Made by a program: the position numbers and the translations under genes
NCBI GenBank assembly: GCA_017480385.1
Contig: JAFVAT010000029.1
Coordinates: 1 to 42,620 of the forward strand
Length of the DNA: 42,620 bases
From: Alphaproteobacteria bacterium
GTDB taxonomy: Bacteria; Pseudomonadota; Alphaproteobacteria; CAAGCB01; CAG-977
Direction: 5' to 3'
The notes under the pieces: model-generated
Told to the model about the DNA's origin: nothing
The model's input: the letters and a program-made list of their open reading frames with translations, nothing else
Database searches by the model: none
Shown: positions 1 through 7,314 of the stretch, piece after piece
How the letters are laid out: every line of letters begins with the position of its first letter
How positions within the stretch are numbered: the first letter of the stretch is position 1

Positions 1-175
1 AACCTAACGCCTTAAACTCGTTGATTAAATCGACCAGTTGAGAATAACGGCACTTTGACGCGCTTTCCTTGCCCGTAACGCGGCGTAAAATATCGCGGTA
101 TTGGTCATCGTCCAGTCCCAGCTGAGCTTTGGCGATATGAATCTTGGCGATTAAAGGACATTTATCTGCGGTCAT
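1..175 (-). CDS. GemA/gp16-like phage regulator (DUF1018), N-terminal part
   Basis: The 58 visible codons begin MTADKCPLIAKIHIAKAQLG and continue with LDDDQYRDILRRVTGK. This is the typical N-terminus of the Mu gp16/GemA (DUF1018) family: a lysine-rich helix followed by a conserved 'LGLDDD.YR..L...TGK' block. In Mu, GemA is an early protein linked to host gene expression and DNA supercoiling. The gene runs off the left window edge, so its length and C-terminus are unknown. It is the most distal early gene seen here, as expected for gemA just before the middle operon. Family assignment is strong; the function in this phage is inferred from Mu. Confidence 0.85.
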   Translation of the reverse strand, partial: MTADKCPLIAKIHIAKAQLGLDDDQYRDILRRVTGKESASKCRYSQLVDLINEFKALG

Positions 176-244
176 TTCAGATTCCTTTCAAGTACAGAAA
201 ACCCTGCCGCCGTGAAAGCGGCAGGGGAAATAAAGGTTAAAAGA

Positions 245-391
245 TTAATTGCGGTTAAGAATTTCGCGGATTTTAAGAGCGAGGGCCAAATCTTCAAAAG
301 TGATTTTACCGTTTTCAATCGCGTCTTTAATTTTACGGCTGACATCTGGTTTATAAATCCGCTTTCGGGGCATTTTAATGACTTTTCCCAT
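245..391 (-). CDS. small basic phage protein, 48 aa, unknown function
   Basis: This short ORF starts MGKVIKMPRKRIYKPDVSRK and ends LKIREILNRN. It has a good ribosome-binding site (GGAGGG, about 7 bases before the ATG). It lies 4 bases after the stop of the upstream antirepressor-like gene, so it fits the compact early operon. The protein is rich in Lys/Arg at its N-terminus and forms a predicted helix afterwards, which would suit a small DNA-binding or partner-binding protein. I do not recognise a family. Confidence 0.6.
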   Translation of the reverse strand: MGKVIKMPRKRIYKPDVSRKIKDAIENGKITFEDLALALKIREILNRN

Positions 392-395
392 TGTT

Positions 396-959
396 TTACC
401 CTCCGAACGGCAGGGAAAGCTGAGCGGATTTGCGTCCCGAAACCAAACGGACGGGAAAGCCGCAAGCGTGCATACGCTGAAGCTGTCGATTGACGGTATC
501 TTTTGATTTTCCGATGACTTTTCCGATTTCCTTGCCTGAAAGCCCCGCCTGATGACAGCGAAGAATCTTTGCCCATTCGGGGCAAAGCCGCAACAGCTCC
601 TCCCTGAGGGCGTTCATTTGCTCGGTTTGAGCTTTTGTTGATTGCTTGCCTTCCAAAACGTCCAGAATGAACGCTCGGAACTGCGTCGCAACCGGCGTTT
701 GCGCGTACATCGCTATCAATGCCGCCCCACGCAAAGAATAAAGGCGTGTCAATTTGTTGCCCGTTGTCGTCGGCATTTCGGCGGCTATCGACATTTCCGG
801 CGTAAATTCCTTTTTGTGTTTCCGATAAATTTTTGCAACTGCCTTTGCCGGAAACGCCAATTCTAAACAGGAACCAATCTGGTTCCCGTTCAAATAGCTC
901 TCGCCGTTGAACGTTGTGAGTTTGATATTCTGATTCTGAAATTTGATTAAATTCGTCAT
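396..959 (-). CDS. phage antirepressor-like protein (P22_AR_N/Bro-type N-domain plus HTH)
   Basis: A protein of 187 aa. Residues about 1-105 look like an antirepressor N-terminal domain: FNGESYLNGNQIG, then a block ending in RAFILDVLEG, which is the usual end of this domain. Residues about 135-165 (LSGKEIGKVIGKSKDTVNRQ) form a clear helix-turn-helix. I chose the ATG at 959 because GGAGGT stands 6-7 bases upstream; an ATG at 989 lacks such a site. Such proteins switch phage gene expression by DNA binding or by titrating repressors. The gene lies in the early operon between an uncharacterised ORF and a 48-aa ORF. A second frame on the same strand stays open across the whole gene (see findings). 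Confidence 0.75.
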   Translation of the reverse strand: MTNLIKFQNQNIKLTTFNGESYLNGNQIGSCLELAFPAKAVAKIYRKHKKEFTPEMSIAAEMPTTTGNKLTRLYSLRGAALIAMYAQTPVATQFRAFILDVLEGKQSTKAQTEQMNALREELLRLCPEWAKILRCHQAGLSGKEIGKVIGKSKDTVNRQLQRMHACGFPVRLVSGRKSAQLSLPFGG

Positions 960-1251
960 AATGACCTCCAAGATTAAAAATTTGAACAAAGTCGCCCAAA
1001 TCGTTTTTGAGGACGATCAAGGCGGGAGGATGCTCAAAACCTGTAATCTTGGAAACAGGCGCACTTATTCGCGGCGAAAAGCCCTTATATCGTGACCAAC
1101 CTCCCCAAAAATCGGGAAGTTCACGCACAAAAATAGCGTCACAAACGGACGCCGTGCGTCCAAGATTAAACAAAAGAGGTTTTGAGTCCCCATCAGTGTT
1201 TTTTGCGCTGACGGGTATCAGATTAACCTGTTTGTCCCTTCTTGTCAACAT
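960..1251 (-). CDS. uncharacterised early phage ORF, C-terminal end unclear
   Basis: The reading frame from the ATG at 1251 (MLTRRDKQVNLIPVSAK...) encodes about 97 residues that look protein-like, including FVRELPDFWGGWSRYKGFSP and ALIVLKNDLGDFVQIFN. AGGAGGG lies about 12 bases upstream. There is no stop where the next gene begins: the same frame stays open to 172, through the whole antirepressor-like gene. I annotate only the part before that gene. Either the protein really overlaps its neighbour or a small indel has removed the normal stop. No family recognised. Confidence 0.4.
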
Positions 1252-1286
1252 TGTGTAGATTTTCCCTCCTTTCTTTTGGTTTATCA

Positions 1287-1310
1287 CTTGGGCGGAACGC
1301 GCCGCCCAAG
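1287..1310 (-). repeat. GC-rich hairpin in the phage early operon (copy 1)
   Basis: CTTGGGCGG and CCGCCCAAG form a perfect 9-bp stem with a 6-base loop. It lies between the stop at 1326 and the next start at 1251. A related hairpin is at 1895-1915. No T-run follows on the minus strand, so it is more likely an mRNA-processing or attenuation structure than a simple terminator. Confidence 0.55.
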
Positions 1311-1325
1311 ACATAAGCCAAAAAA

Positions 1326-1583
1326 TCACGCTTGCCCGACCGCCTTGCAAAAGGCTTTCAGCTGTTCCGCCGTTTCAAAATGCCAACGCCAGCCGCCGTA
1401 TATCGTTGAAAAACGATCCTCAAAACTGCCGTTTTCACGGTCATACCAGCTTTCTTCCGTCTCAAAGTCGTCGAACGGTCGAAAACCCGTTCTGAAGCAC
1501 CCGATTTTGATGCACTCCGGCGGCGTTACGCCGTTTTTCAGCATTCCGTCCGCGATCTGTTTGATTTCTTCTTTCGTCGTCAT
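1326..1583 (-). CDS. hypothetical phage protein, 85 aa
   Basis: The ORF begins MTTKEEIKQIADGMLKNGVT and is acidic and rich in aromatic residues in its second half (WYDRENGSFEDRFSTIYGGW). Its ATG overlaps the stop of the upstream ASCH-like gene, so the two are probably translated together. A purine-rich GGGGAAAAG lies 6 bases before the start. An upstream ATG at 1613 would overlap the previous gene by over 30 bases and is less likely. I do not recognise a family; it is one of the small accessory genes of the early operon. Confidence 0.6.
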   Translation of the reverse strand: MTTKEEIKQIADGMLKNGVTPPECIKIGCFRTGFRPFDDFETEESWYDRENGSFEDRFSTIYGGWRWHFETAEQLKAFCKAVGQA

Positions 1584-1861
1584 GCGATTCTTTTCCCCAG
1601 CTCTATATCCCAAACGTCCGGTAAATTCAGATCGTTCGGAATGTTCTGTTTGCGCTCAATCGCCTTGACCGTGAAAATCATTTTTTCTTTGCTTTTATAG
1701 CCGCGCCGGAAACAAACGTGAGTGAACCGCTTTCCCGCCAATCTGATATTCCAATAATCCCGCGCTTCCCTGTATTCGTGCGTCTTTTCGCCCGACTTGA
1801 TTTTGTCGAACCAGTATTCGGTCAAAATCAAAAACAAAACACGATTGTAAGCCTTGTCCAT
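1580..1861 (-). CDS. ASCH/PUA-like domain protein, 93 aa
   Basis: The protein starts MDKAYNRVLFLILTEYWFDK. Its layout 'L.L...YWFDKIKSGEKT.EYRE', followed by a beta-rich region (FTHVCFRRGYKSKEKMIFTV), matches the ASCH (PUA-related) fold found in many phage-borne small proteins. Such domains bind RNA or modified bases. The start at 1861 is chosen because it lies after the upstream DUF3164 gene and has GGAGCAAGG just before it; a longer form from 1966 would overlap DUF3164. Its job in the phage is unknown. Moderately confident in the fold, not in the function. Confidence 0.6.
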   Translation of the reverse strand: MDKAYNRVLFLILTEYWFDKIKSGEKTHEYREARDYWNIRLAGKRFTHVCFRRGYKSKEKMIFTVKAIERKQNIPNDLNLPDVWDIELGKRIA

Positions 1862-1894
1862 TGCCTTGCTCCATTCATCATTTTCCTTTTGTCC

Positions 1895-1915
1895 GGGGCG
1901 GCGTTTATCCGCCCC
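1895..1915 (-). repeat. GC-rich hairpin in the phage early operon (copy 2)
   Basis: GGGGCGG and CCGCCCC form a 7-bp stem around CGTTTAT. Like the copy at 1287-1310 it follows directly on a gene end that reads GCGTGATTTT on the minus strand, and it precedes the next ribosome-binding site. Confidence 0.5.
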
Positions 1916-1929
1916 GCCCAAAAAGAAAA

Positions 1930-2556
1930 TCACGCTTTCGCCAGATCGACCGTGACCGCCCGCCAAGCGGCACTCGGCGTGTCCCGTTCATAAAAGCGGT
2001 AGTAACTTTTAGAGCCTTCCACGCGAATGCTGTCCGTGATGGCTTGCATGGCGCGTTGCCACGTTTCGTCTTTGATGTCCAAGCGGCGGAGCGACAACAG
2101 AGCGTTCCGGTTGATTTTGCCTTCTTTGTCCACTTGAAAAGCGTGATCGATCAGCGTGATGATTTCAGGACGGCTGTCCGCCCCCCATTCGTTGATGCAC
2201 TCGTCAATCAGCGTCTTTGCCGTCTGCAATTCCGCGCCGAAAACGATGTTTTCAGAGATGGCGACCTGAACCTTTTTCAAGCCGTCATACGTCTGGAATG
2301 TCATATTTCCTTTGCGTCCGCCTTTCTTGACGCCGTATTTTTCGTCAATCAAAGACAGATATGCGGAAATGTCGTCGCCGGTATGTCCTTTAAAGCGGGC
2401 GATCTGGTCGGACAGCGCACGGGCATAATCCATAACCTTATTGACGAGCTGGTCTTCCAGCTTTTCTTCCGGTTTGACGATGCTTTCCGGCACGAGGCGA
2501 CCGGCGGCATCTTTCATATATCCGGCGGGAATGGTTGTCGTTTCTGTTTCACTCAT
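1930..2556 (-). CDS. DUF3164 family phage protein
   Basis: A 208-aa protein with the marks of the DUF3164 family of Mu-like phages: an N-terminal 'KDAAGRLVPESIVKP' block, a helical part, then YGVKKGGRKGNMTFQTYDGL and an acidic helix TLIDECINEW. The family is nearly always found between the transposition genes and gemA in Mu-like prophages, which is its position here. The biochemical role is not known. The start has AAAGGA about 7 bases upstream. Length is normal for the family and nothing looks truncated. Confidence 0.85.
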   Translation of the reverse strand: MSETETTTIPAGYMKDAAGRLVPESIVKPEEKLEDQLVNKVMDYARALSDQIARFKGHTGDDISAYLSLIDEKYGVKKGGRKGNMTFQTYDGLKKVQVAISENIVFGAELQTAKTLIDECINEWGADSRPEIITLIDHAFQVDKEGKINRNALLSLRRLDIKDETWQRAMQAITDSIRVEGSKSYYRFYERDTPSAAWRAVTVDLAKA

Positions 2557-2676
2557 TTGTTTTTCCTTTCTCTTTCAGGTGGTTGATATGTGATTTTGAA
2601 AATAAAAAATCTGATGATTTGACGGAGCGTTTTTAAAACCCCGTCTGGAGGACGTTTCGCCCGGAGCGGCTCACTC

Positions 2677-2970
2677 CTAAGCTGCCGGAGGAAGATCATC
2701 ATCGCTGTTGTCCTTTTTGAAATCCGCCCCGTTCACTACGCCCAAGTGACGCAAGCGGACGGCTATGGCGACAGTTTCTTTTGACAATCCGGCTTTGTCG
2801 GCAAGTTCGTATTCCAGCTCGTTGACTTCGTTTTTAATGCGGGTCAGCTTCTTGATTTCCCGTTCCATTATCGAAGCCGGTATAAAGCCGATCGGTTCTT
2901 GCCCGTATTCCCTTGTCAGCGTTGAAATCACGCCGAAAATCCGTTGCGATAAAGTGGCATTAACACTCAT
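2677..2970 (-). CDS. hypothetical small phage protein, 97 aa
   Basis: The ORF begins MSVNATLSQRIFGVISTL and contains a long charged helix (EREIKKLTRIKNEVNELEYE) followed by a helix-turn-helix-like stretch (KAGLSKETVAIAVRLRHLG) and an acidic tail ending DDDLPPAA. It overlaps the end of the upstream HTH gene by 11 bases and has AAAGGA before its ATG. It is probably a small regulator or an accessory protein of phage DNA metabolism, but I cannot name a family. The 120 bases after it hold no gene. Confidence 0.6.
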   Translation of the reverse strand: MSVNATLSQRIFGVISTLTREYGQEPIGFIPASIMEREIKKLTRIKNEVNELEYELADKAGLSKETVAIAVRLRHLGVVNGADFKKDNSDDDLPPAA

Positions 2971-3280
2971 TTGATTTTCCTTTCCGGTTGATGCAGGTTT
3001 TACAGGCTTTAAAAAGTAAAACCCGCTGATGGTTTGTTGCCGCGAACGGCTGACGTTGTATTGATAAACAGCGGTGTGCGGGGATCGCCCCCAAAATCGG
3101 ACAAGTCACACAGGCGGCTTGAAAAGCCCCTTTAAAGGCTTGTTCAACGGCGGTTAAATCGCCGGTATATTTGCCCTTTAAAACCAAATTGATGACGGCG
3201 GGCGAGTATCCCATCGCCTCGGCGACGGCACGTTGCGACTGCCGGGCGCAAATATCGCGCAATTCATCGACAAAGCTCAT
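2960..3280 (-). CDS. HTH protein with C-terminal Cys motif, Mu-like phage type
   Basis: A protein of 106 aa. Residues about 1-45 form an XRE-like helix-turn-helix (SQRAVAEAMGYSPAVINLVL). The second half has CPILGAIPAHRCLSIQRQPF, then ACKTCIN, a Cys arrangement seen in small regulators of Mu-like phages. The start overlaps the previous gene's stop (ATGA), so translation is probably coupled. The Cys residues could bind metal; this is inference. Its position between the MuB block and DUF3164 is typical. Confidence 0.65.
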   Translation of the reverse strand: MSFVDELRDICARQSQRAVAEAMGYSPAVINLVLKGKYTGDLTAVEQAFKGAFQAACVTCPILGAIPAHRCLSIQRQPFAATNHQRVLLFKACKTCINRKGKSNEC

Positions 3281-3825
3281 TCTTCGCCTCCCGTTTGATA
3301 AACAACCTTTTTCAAATTCGGGTCATAAACCGATTTAATCCGTTGAATTTGAGGAGCTTTCGCGCCGGTGTTGCGAACAAACAAAAATCGTGTTTCTTTG
3401 CGTTTCAGATACTTTGCGCGGCATAACAGCTTGCAGTATGATTCAACATTATTCGCTGTTGTTTTTCGCGGCGTCGAAGCCATCAGATCGGCGACGGAAA
3501 ATTCTTTTAAAATCTTCATCGACCGCCATAAATCCTGATTAATGTCCGGCGGCAGAATTTTGCCGTCACGGGTGACACGTGGCGCATCAATCCCGACATC
3601 CTTTTTCAAGACATAGCAATTTGTTTTGAACTGCGTCTTTACAAAAGGTTTATCCGTTTCTTTCTTCTCAAAAACCTTTACGAAACCGGCTTTTTCCAAG
3701 CCGACGACATAAGTTCTGATTGTGCCGCGGTCAATCCGGCTTCCGGTCGTTAAGGAATCCAGCGTAAACTCTTTCTGTTTTCTGATTTCTTCCCAAATTT
3801 GCTGGCGTTTGCTTTCCTTGCCCAT
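3277..3825 (-). CDS. phage early protein with two winged-helix-like segments
   Basis: This 182-aa protein starts MGKESKRQQIWEEIRKQKEF. Residues about 8-55 (FTLDSLTTGSRIDRGTIRTY) and about 103-145 (FSVADLMASTPRKTTANNVE) both look like winged-helix DNA-binding units with a following beta-hairpin, so the protein may be a tandem winged-helix factor. GGAGGG stands 7 bases before the ATG at 3825, 3 bases after the MuB stop. Proteins of this size follow the B gene in many Mu-like phages. The exact function is unknown. Confidence 0.65.
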   Translation of the reverse strand: MGKESKRQQIWEEIRKQKEFTLDSLTTGSRIDRGTIRTYVVGLEKAGFVKVFEKKETDKPFVKTQFKTNCYVLKKDVGIDAPRVTRDGKILPPDINQDLWRSMKILKEFSVADLMASTPRKTTANNVESYCKLLCRAKYLKRKETRFLFVRNTGAKAPQIQRIKSVYDPNLKKVVYQTGGEE

Positions 3826-3827
3826 GA

Positions 3828-4568
3828 TCACACCCTCCGCAAGGGCGCGTCGCCCGTGAAAAACGGTTCGTTCCAATCGCTCAAGCCGATTTCTCGCATC
3901 GCCATTGTAATCGCCGTTTGCTGGATGCGTTCCAAGTTCACGCAGATCCGGCGGACGGAACCGCGAGCCGATTTGCAAACTTCTTCAAGCAAGTCGTCCC
4001 CGATCTTGACTTTTTTGCAATACAAATCCCGCAAGGCTTGCGCGTCTTCAAAACTTGCCGGTTGCGCCGGTATAAAGTCCAAGATGCGCCCGTGGGTGCG
4101 TTCCCAACGCTTCAGCTTGTTCGGCAACTGTTCCTCGCCGATCAGAATGACCGGCGCGGCGGAGCCTTCAAACAGATCGCGGACAACGTCCACTTTGTTG
4201 CGGTCGACCAGATAATCAAATTCATCAATAATTAAAGCGCGACCGCTTAAAATCAGCTGTTCCGTCACCATTTCGCCCAAAACAGCCAAAGTGTCGCTGT
4301 TGCTGTAAGAAATCGACATTTCGCGGCAAATCGCTTGAAGCAGATATTTGACCGTCCACGTTGATTTCAATTCAACATAATAGGCGTTTTTGACGTTCGC
4401 GACATACGCGGCGGCATAACTTTTCCCCCAACCGCTGGGTCCGTAAAAACAGACCAGCCCCGGAAGATGCGCCGGACGGTTTTCCGCCCGTTCAACACCG
4501 GTCAGTAAAGCAATGACATTCCGAAGTTGCGCCGTTTGCGCGTTATTGACATCAGTCGTTTGTTCCAT
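3828..4568 (-). CDS. MuB-like AAA+ ATPase, transposition target protein
   Basis: A 246-aa AAA ATPase. Walker A is GPSGWGKS (43-50) and Walker B is LIIDEFD (112-118); a sensor-like LIGEE follows. In Mu, the B protein binds ATP and DNA, picks the target site and activates the MuA transpososome; it also gives target immunity. The gene follows the transposase gene by 57 bases, as B follows A in Mu. It lacks a long N-terminal HTH domain and is shorter than Mu B (about 312 aa), as in many non-enterobacterial Mu-like phages. Confident in family and role. Confidence 0.88.
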   Translation of the reverse strand: MEQTTDVNNAQTAQLRNVIALLTGVERAENRPAHLPGLVCFYGPSGWGKSYAAAYVANVKNAYYVELKSTWTVKYLLQAICREMSISYSNSDTLAVLGEMVTEQLILSGRALIIDEFDYLVDRNKVDVVRDLFEGSAAPVILIGEEQLPNKLKRWERTHGRILDFIPAQPASFEDAQALRDLYCKKVKIGDDLLEEVCKSARGSVRRICVNLERIQQTAITMAMREIGLSDWNEPFFTGDAPLRRV

Positions 4569-4625
4569 TACATTATCCTTTGTCTTGTTTTGAGCCGTCG
4601 GGACTTCTGTTTCGGCGGTTCTTTT

Positions 4626-6758
4626 TTAAATCGCGCCCGCCAATACTTTCGGACACTTCGCGGCAAAAACTTGCGCCTTGTATTCGGCTGTCGTGGGATA
4701 GGTTTCGACAAAGAAACTTTCGTTCTCATCTAACGCATCCCCCGCGTCAAATCGGGCTTTCAGTTCTTCCCAGCGTTTGAAATTCTGTTGCGGTGTCGGC
4801 TTTAACCGGACGATTTCCGCCGGTCGGCTGTTTTGTTTCAACCGTTCAGCCGTCGCCTGTTCCGCCGCGCTTAATTCCGTCGGTTTCGGCGGTTCTTTGG
4901 AAATCGCGGCTTTGAGTGCTTCCGCCATTTGTTCCGTTTCGTAGGCGGTCGTTTCAGACGGAAGCCGCACCAATTTTCCCGCTTCTTCAGCGGCTTGCAT
5001 AAAGACTTCCCGCACCATCTCATTGCCTTTAAGGTTCGTTTCTTTGGCAATCCGGCGCAAAGCGTCCTTTTTAGCCTTTAACGCCCGCTTTTGAACCGCA
5101 GATCGGGCGGCGGCGACTTCTTCCAATGAAACGCCTTTGTTTTCGGCGGAAATCACTTTGCAAAGAAACTTTCCATCAAGGTCGAAAGCGTAAAGCTCGC
5201 CATAATCCTGTTCATCAAGCAATAAGCGCACTTGTTCGCCTTCGTGTCCGCCCAATTCCGGCGCGTTATAGTAGCTTCCTTCGTATGAAATGCCTTTTTT
5301 GGACACGACACGGATCCCGTCTTTTCCCGCCGGTTTCGCCAGCAGGACATCTAAACAGCGTTCATCGGCTATCCGGCGAATCGTGCCGACGTAGGAAGCC
5401 GCTTTTTCATCGGGTGTCATTCCAAGACTGCCGTGTTCTTCGCGTTCATAGACAATTTTGCACCAGTTGTCGCAAAATTCCTGCAATTCTTGAGTGGTTA
5501 AACGCAATTCGATAGTTTCATCTTTATTGAATAAACGCTGTGAAAACGAACGGCGGGCTTCTATATCTTTGCGTTCGGTAACGTTGTGACCGATAAAGCC
5601 GTCAAGCTGTTCCAACAAGGAATGCGAAAACGTCCGAAAAACCCGTTCAATATGCGGTTTCTTTTGCGGATTGAAGGGCGGGCAAATAATCTGCTCTATG
5701 TTCAGCGCGGCGAAAACGCGCTTGATATAATCGGCGACATAATCTTTACCGTTATCCGTGCGCACCGTTTCGGGAACGCCCCACTTCAAAATGGCTTTCC
5801 GTGTCGCGCATCCGACCGCATAAGCCGAAGCGCGATCGCAAACGCTCAAACTCAACCGACGGGAATAAACGTCGATAATGCCGACGATGTTGCACCGTTT
5901 CCCGTCCGCTAAAAGCAGATCGGACGGCGTTCCGTCGAATTGCCATTCTTGATTTAATCGGGTTATGCTTTCGGACGCGCTTCCGGCGGCGGCTTTGTAT
6001 TTCGACCGCCATTCGTCCGGATTTTTGACCGCCGTCAATAACTGTTCGTTGTCCTCTTTCCACGTCTTAACCCAATCTTGCAAAGTCCGGTAAGACGGCA
6101 AACTGTCCCGCGTTTCCTTAAAGCGGGCGCGTAACCCGCGCATGATGTTCTTGCACGAAACGTGCGGCGTTTCATAAATCGCGCCTAAAATGTAATTTTT
6201 AACGGCTTCATTCGTATCAATGATGCCCGTGCCTTTGCGACTGCCGTATTTGCCAGCCAAGCCGGAAATGCCTTTGTTCGCCAAAACTTCCGCCCAATTC
6301 CTTAAAGTGCAAGCGGAAAGCCCGACTATCGTATTCTTTACCCAATCGGCGACCGCCACTTCACCGGCATTGTATTTTTCGGCGAAAATATAACGGGCGC
6401 GAGTGTTCGCAAAGCCTAACGACGTTTGAAATTCCTTGAACGCTTCTAAAATTTCCAGTTTGGCATCGATCCGGCTTTTCGCCCGTCCTTCGATATGGGC
6501 ATATTCCGCTAATCCTTGCGGATTGATTTCCTCTTTTACGATCTCTTTTTTAGCCGCCGGAGCCGTCAAAACAGCCAACTGAATGCGGGCGATTTCCGGC
6601 AAGTTGGAAATATGATATTCTTTCCCGCCGCCGCGTCCTTCGCGAGCGCGACATTTCCAGCTTTCGCGTTTTCCCTTTTCAATAATACAAATTTTGCTTG
6701 TCGGCATTGCCGGTAATTTCAAATCCGCCAGTTCTTTGGCGGTAAACCATTCTTTCAT
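4626..6758 (-). CDS. MuA-like DDE transposase
   Basis: A 710-aa transposase. The N-terminus (EWFTAKELADLKLPAMPTSK) is the Mu-type HTH that binds phage ends or the enhancer. A helical DNA-binding middle part follows. The catalytic core holds D275 (QFDGTP), D335 (RTDNGKD) and E371 (PHIERVF), with the 35-residue D-to-E spacing of DDE enzymes. The C-terminal region is Lys-rich and would contact MuB. The length is close to Mu A (663 aa). GAGAGG lies 7 bases before the ATG. The protein catalyses strand transfer during integration and replicative transposition. All three catalytic residues are present, so the enzyme may be active. Confidence 0.95.
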   Translation of the reverse strand: MKEWFTAKELADLKLPAMPTSKICIIEKGKRESWKCRAREGRGGGKEYHISNLPEIARIQLAVLTAPAAKKEIVKEEINPQGLAEYAHIEGRAKSRIDAKLEILEAFKEFQTSLGFANTRARYIFAEKYNAGEVAVADWVKNTIVGLSACTLRNWAEVLANKGISGLAGKYGSRKGTGIIDTNEAVKNYILGAIYETPHVSCKNIMRGLRARFKETRDSLPSYRTLQDWVKTWKEDNEQLLTAVKNPDEWRSKYKAAAGSASESITRLNQEWQFDGTPSDLLLADGKRCNIVGIIDVYSRRLSLSVCDRASAYAVGCATRKAILKWGVPETVRTDNGKDYVADYIKRVFAALNIEQIICPPFNPQKKPHIERVFRTFSHSLLEQLDGFIGHNVTERKDIEARRSFSQRLFNKDETIELRLTTQELQEFCDNWCKIVYEREEHGSLGMTPDEKAASYVGTIRRIADERCLDVLLAKPAGKDGIRVVSKKGISYEGSYYNAPELGGHEGEQVRLLLDEQDYGELYAFDLDGKFLCKVISAENKGVSLEEVAAARSAVQKRALKAKKDALRRIAKETNLKGNEMVREVFMQAAEEAGKLVRLPSETTAYETEQMAEALKAAISKEPPKPTELSAAEQATAERLKQNSRPAEIVRLKPTPQQNFKRWEELKARFDAGDALDENESFFVETYPTTAEYKAQVFAAKCPKVLAGAI

Positions 6759-6784
6759 TTTCGACCTCTCTTGTTTGTCGTATC

Positions 6785-6806
6785 CTTAAGAAAGATTCTT
6801 TTTAAG
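6785..6806 (+). promoter_or_regulatory. hairpin overlapping the ribosome-binding site of the inverted gene
   Basis: CTTAAGAAAG and CTTTTTAAG form an imperfect stem with an ATT loop. Its right arm runs into the AAGGAGG ribosome-binding site (6804-6810) of the gene starting at 6817. It may limit translation or end transcription coming from one side. Confidence 0.4.
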
Positions 6807-6816
6807 GAGGCGTAAA

Positions 6817-7314
6817 ATGTCTGGTTTAGGAAATTATGCACGAGCCGCTTTAGAACTTGCATACGAATGGGAAAAGCGGTTAACCAAGCAAGAATGGCGC
6901 GAGCTTTACAAAACTTTGCAACAGATTTCTTTGCCCGAATGGGAGACTTGGAAAACGGATCAAAAATCATATCTTCAAGATTTGATATCCCAAACTCCTG
7001 CCAAAGTTGCTCGTTCTCTTTCCAATATTTCCTCGTCCCAAAAAGGTCTTTACGTTTTCGCCGTATCCCAATTATGTTACGAGGCCGCAAAAGTTCTGGA
7101 TGTTTCATGGCGAATAGGAAATCTCGTTGGTACTTCATATCGACAGATGACTCGATATGCGGCTTGCATTGCCCAAAATGATGATCCGCATGAAGACGCT
7201 TCTTTTTGCCCAGATTGGAATTTTGCTGTTCCTCCTCCATACAAGGGCTTTGAGGAATTTGAGGATTGGTATATAAACAGACCTTTTCCTCCTGCTGACT
7301 GTAAAGATGTTTAA
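6817..7314 (+). CDS. unknown protein encoded backwards inside the phage early operon
   Basis: A 165-aa protein (MSGLGNYARAALELAYEW...) rich in Trp, Tyr and acidic residues, with amphipathic helices (LTKQEWRELYKTLQQISLPE) and a Pro-rich end (PPPYKGFEEFEDWY). AAGGAGG stands 7 bases before the ATG. It is the only plus-strand gene between repressor and gemA and sits exactly between the 154-aa regulator gene and the transposase, which suggests later cargo ('moron') insertion. I recognise no family and see no membrane segment or signal peptide. An opposite-strand ORF (6755-7318) fills the same interval and is tiled by ATGA overlaps with both neighbours; I prefer the plus-strand gene because of its ribosome-binding site and more protein-like composition. 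Confidence 0.65.
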   Translation: MSGLGNYARAALELAYEWEKRLTKQEWRELYKTLQQISLPEWETWKTDQKSYLQDLISQTPAKVARSLSNISSSQKGLYVFAVSQLCYEAAKVLDVSWRIGNLVGTSYRQMTRYAACIAQNDDPHEDASFCPDWNFAVPPPYKGFEEFEDWYINRPFPPADCKDV

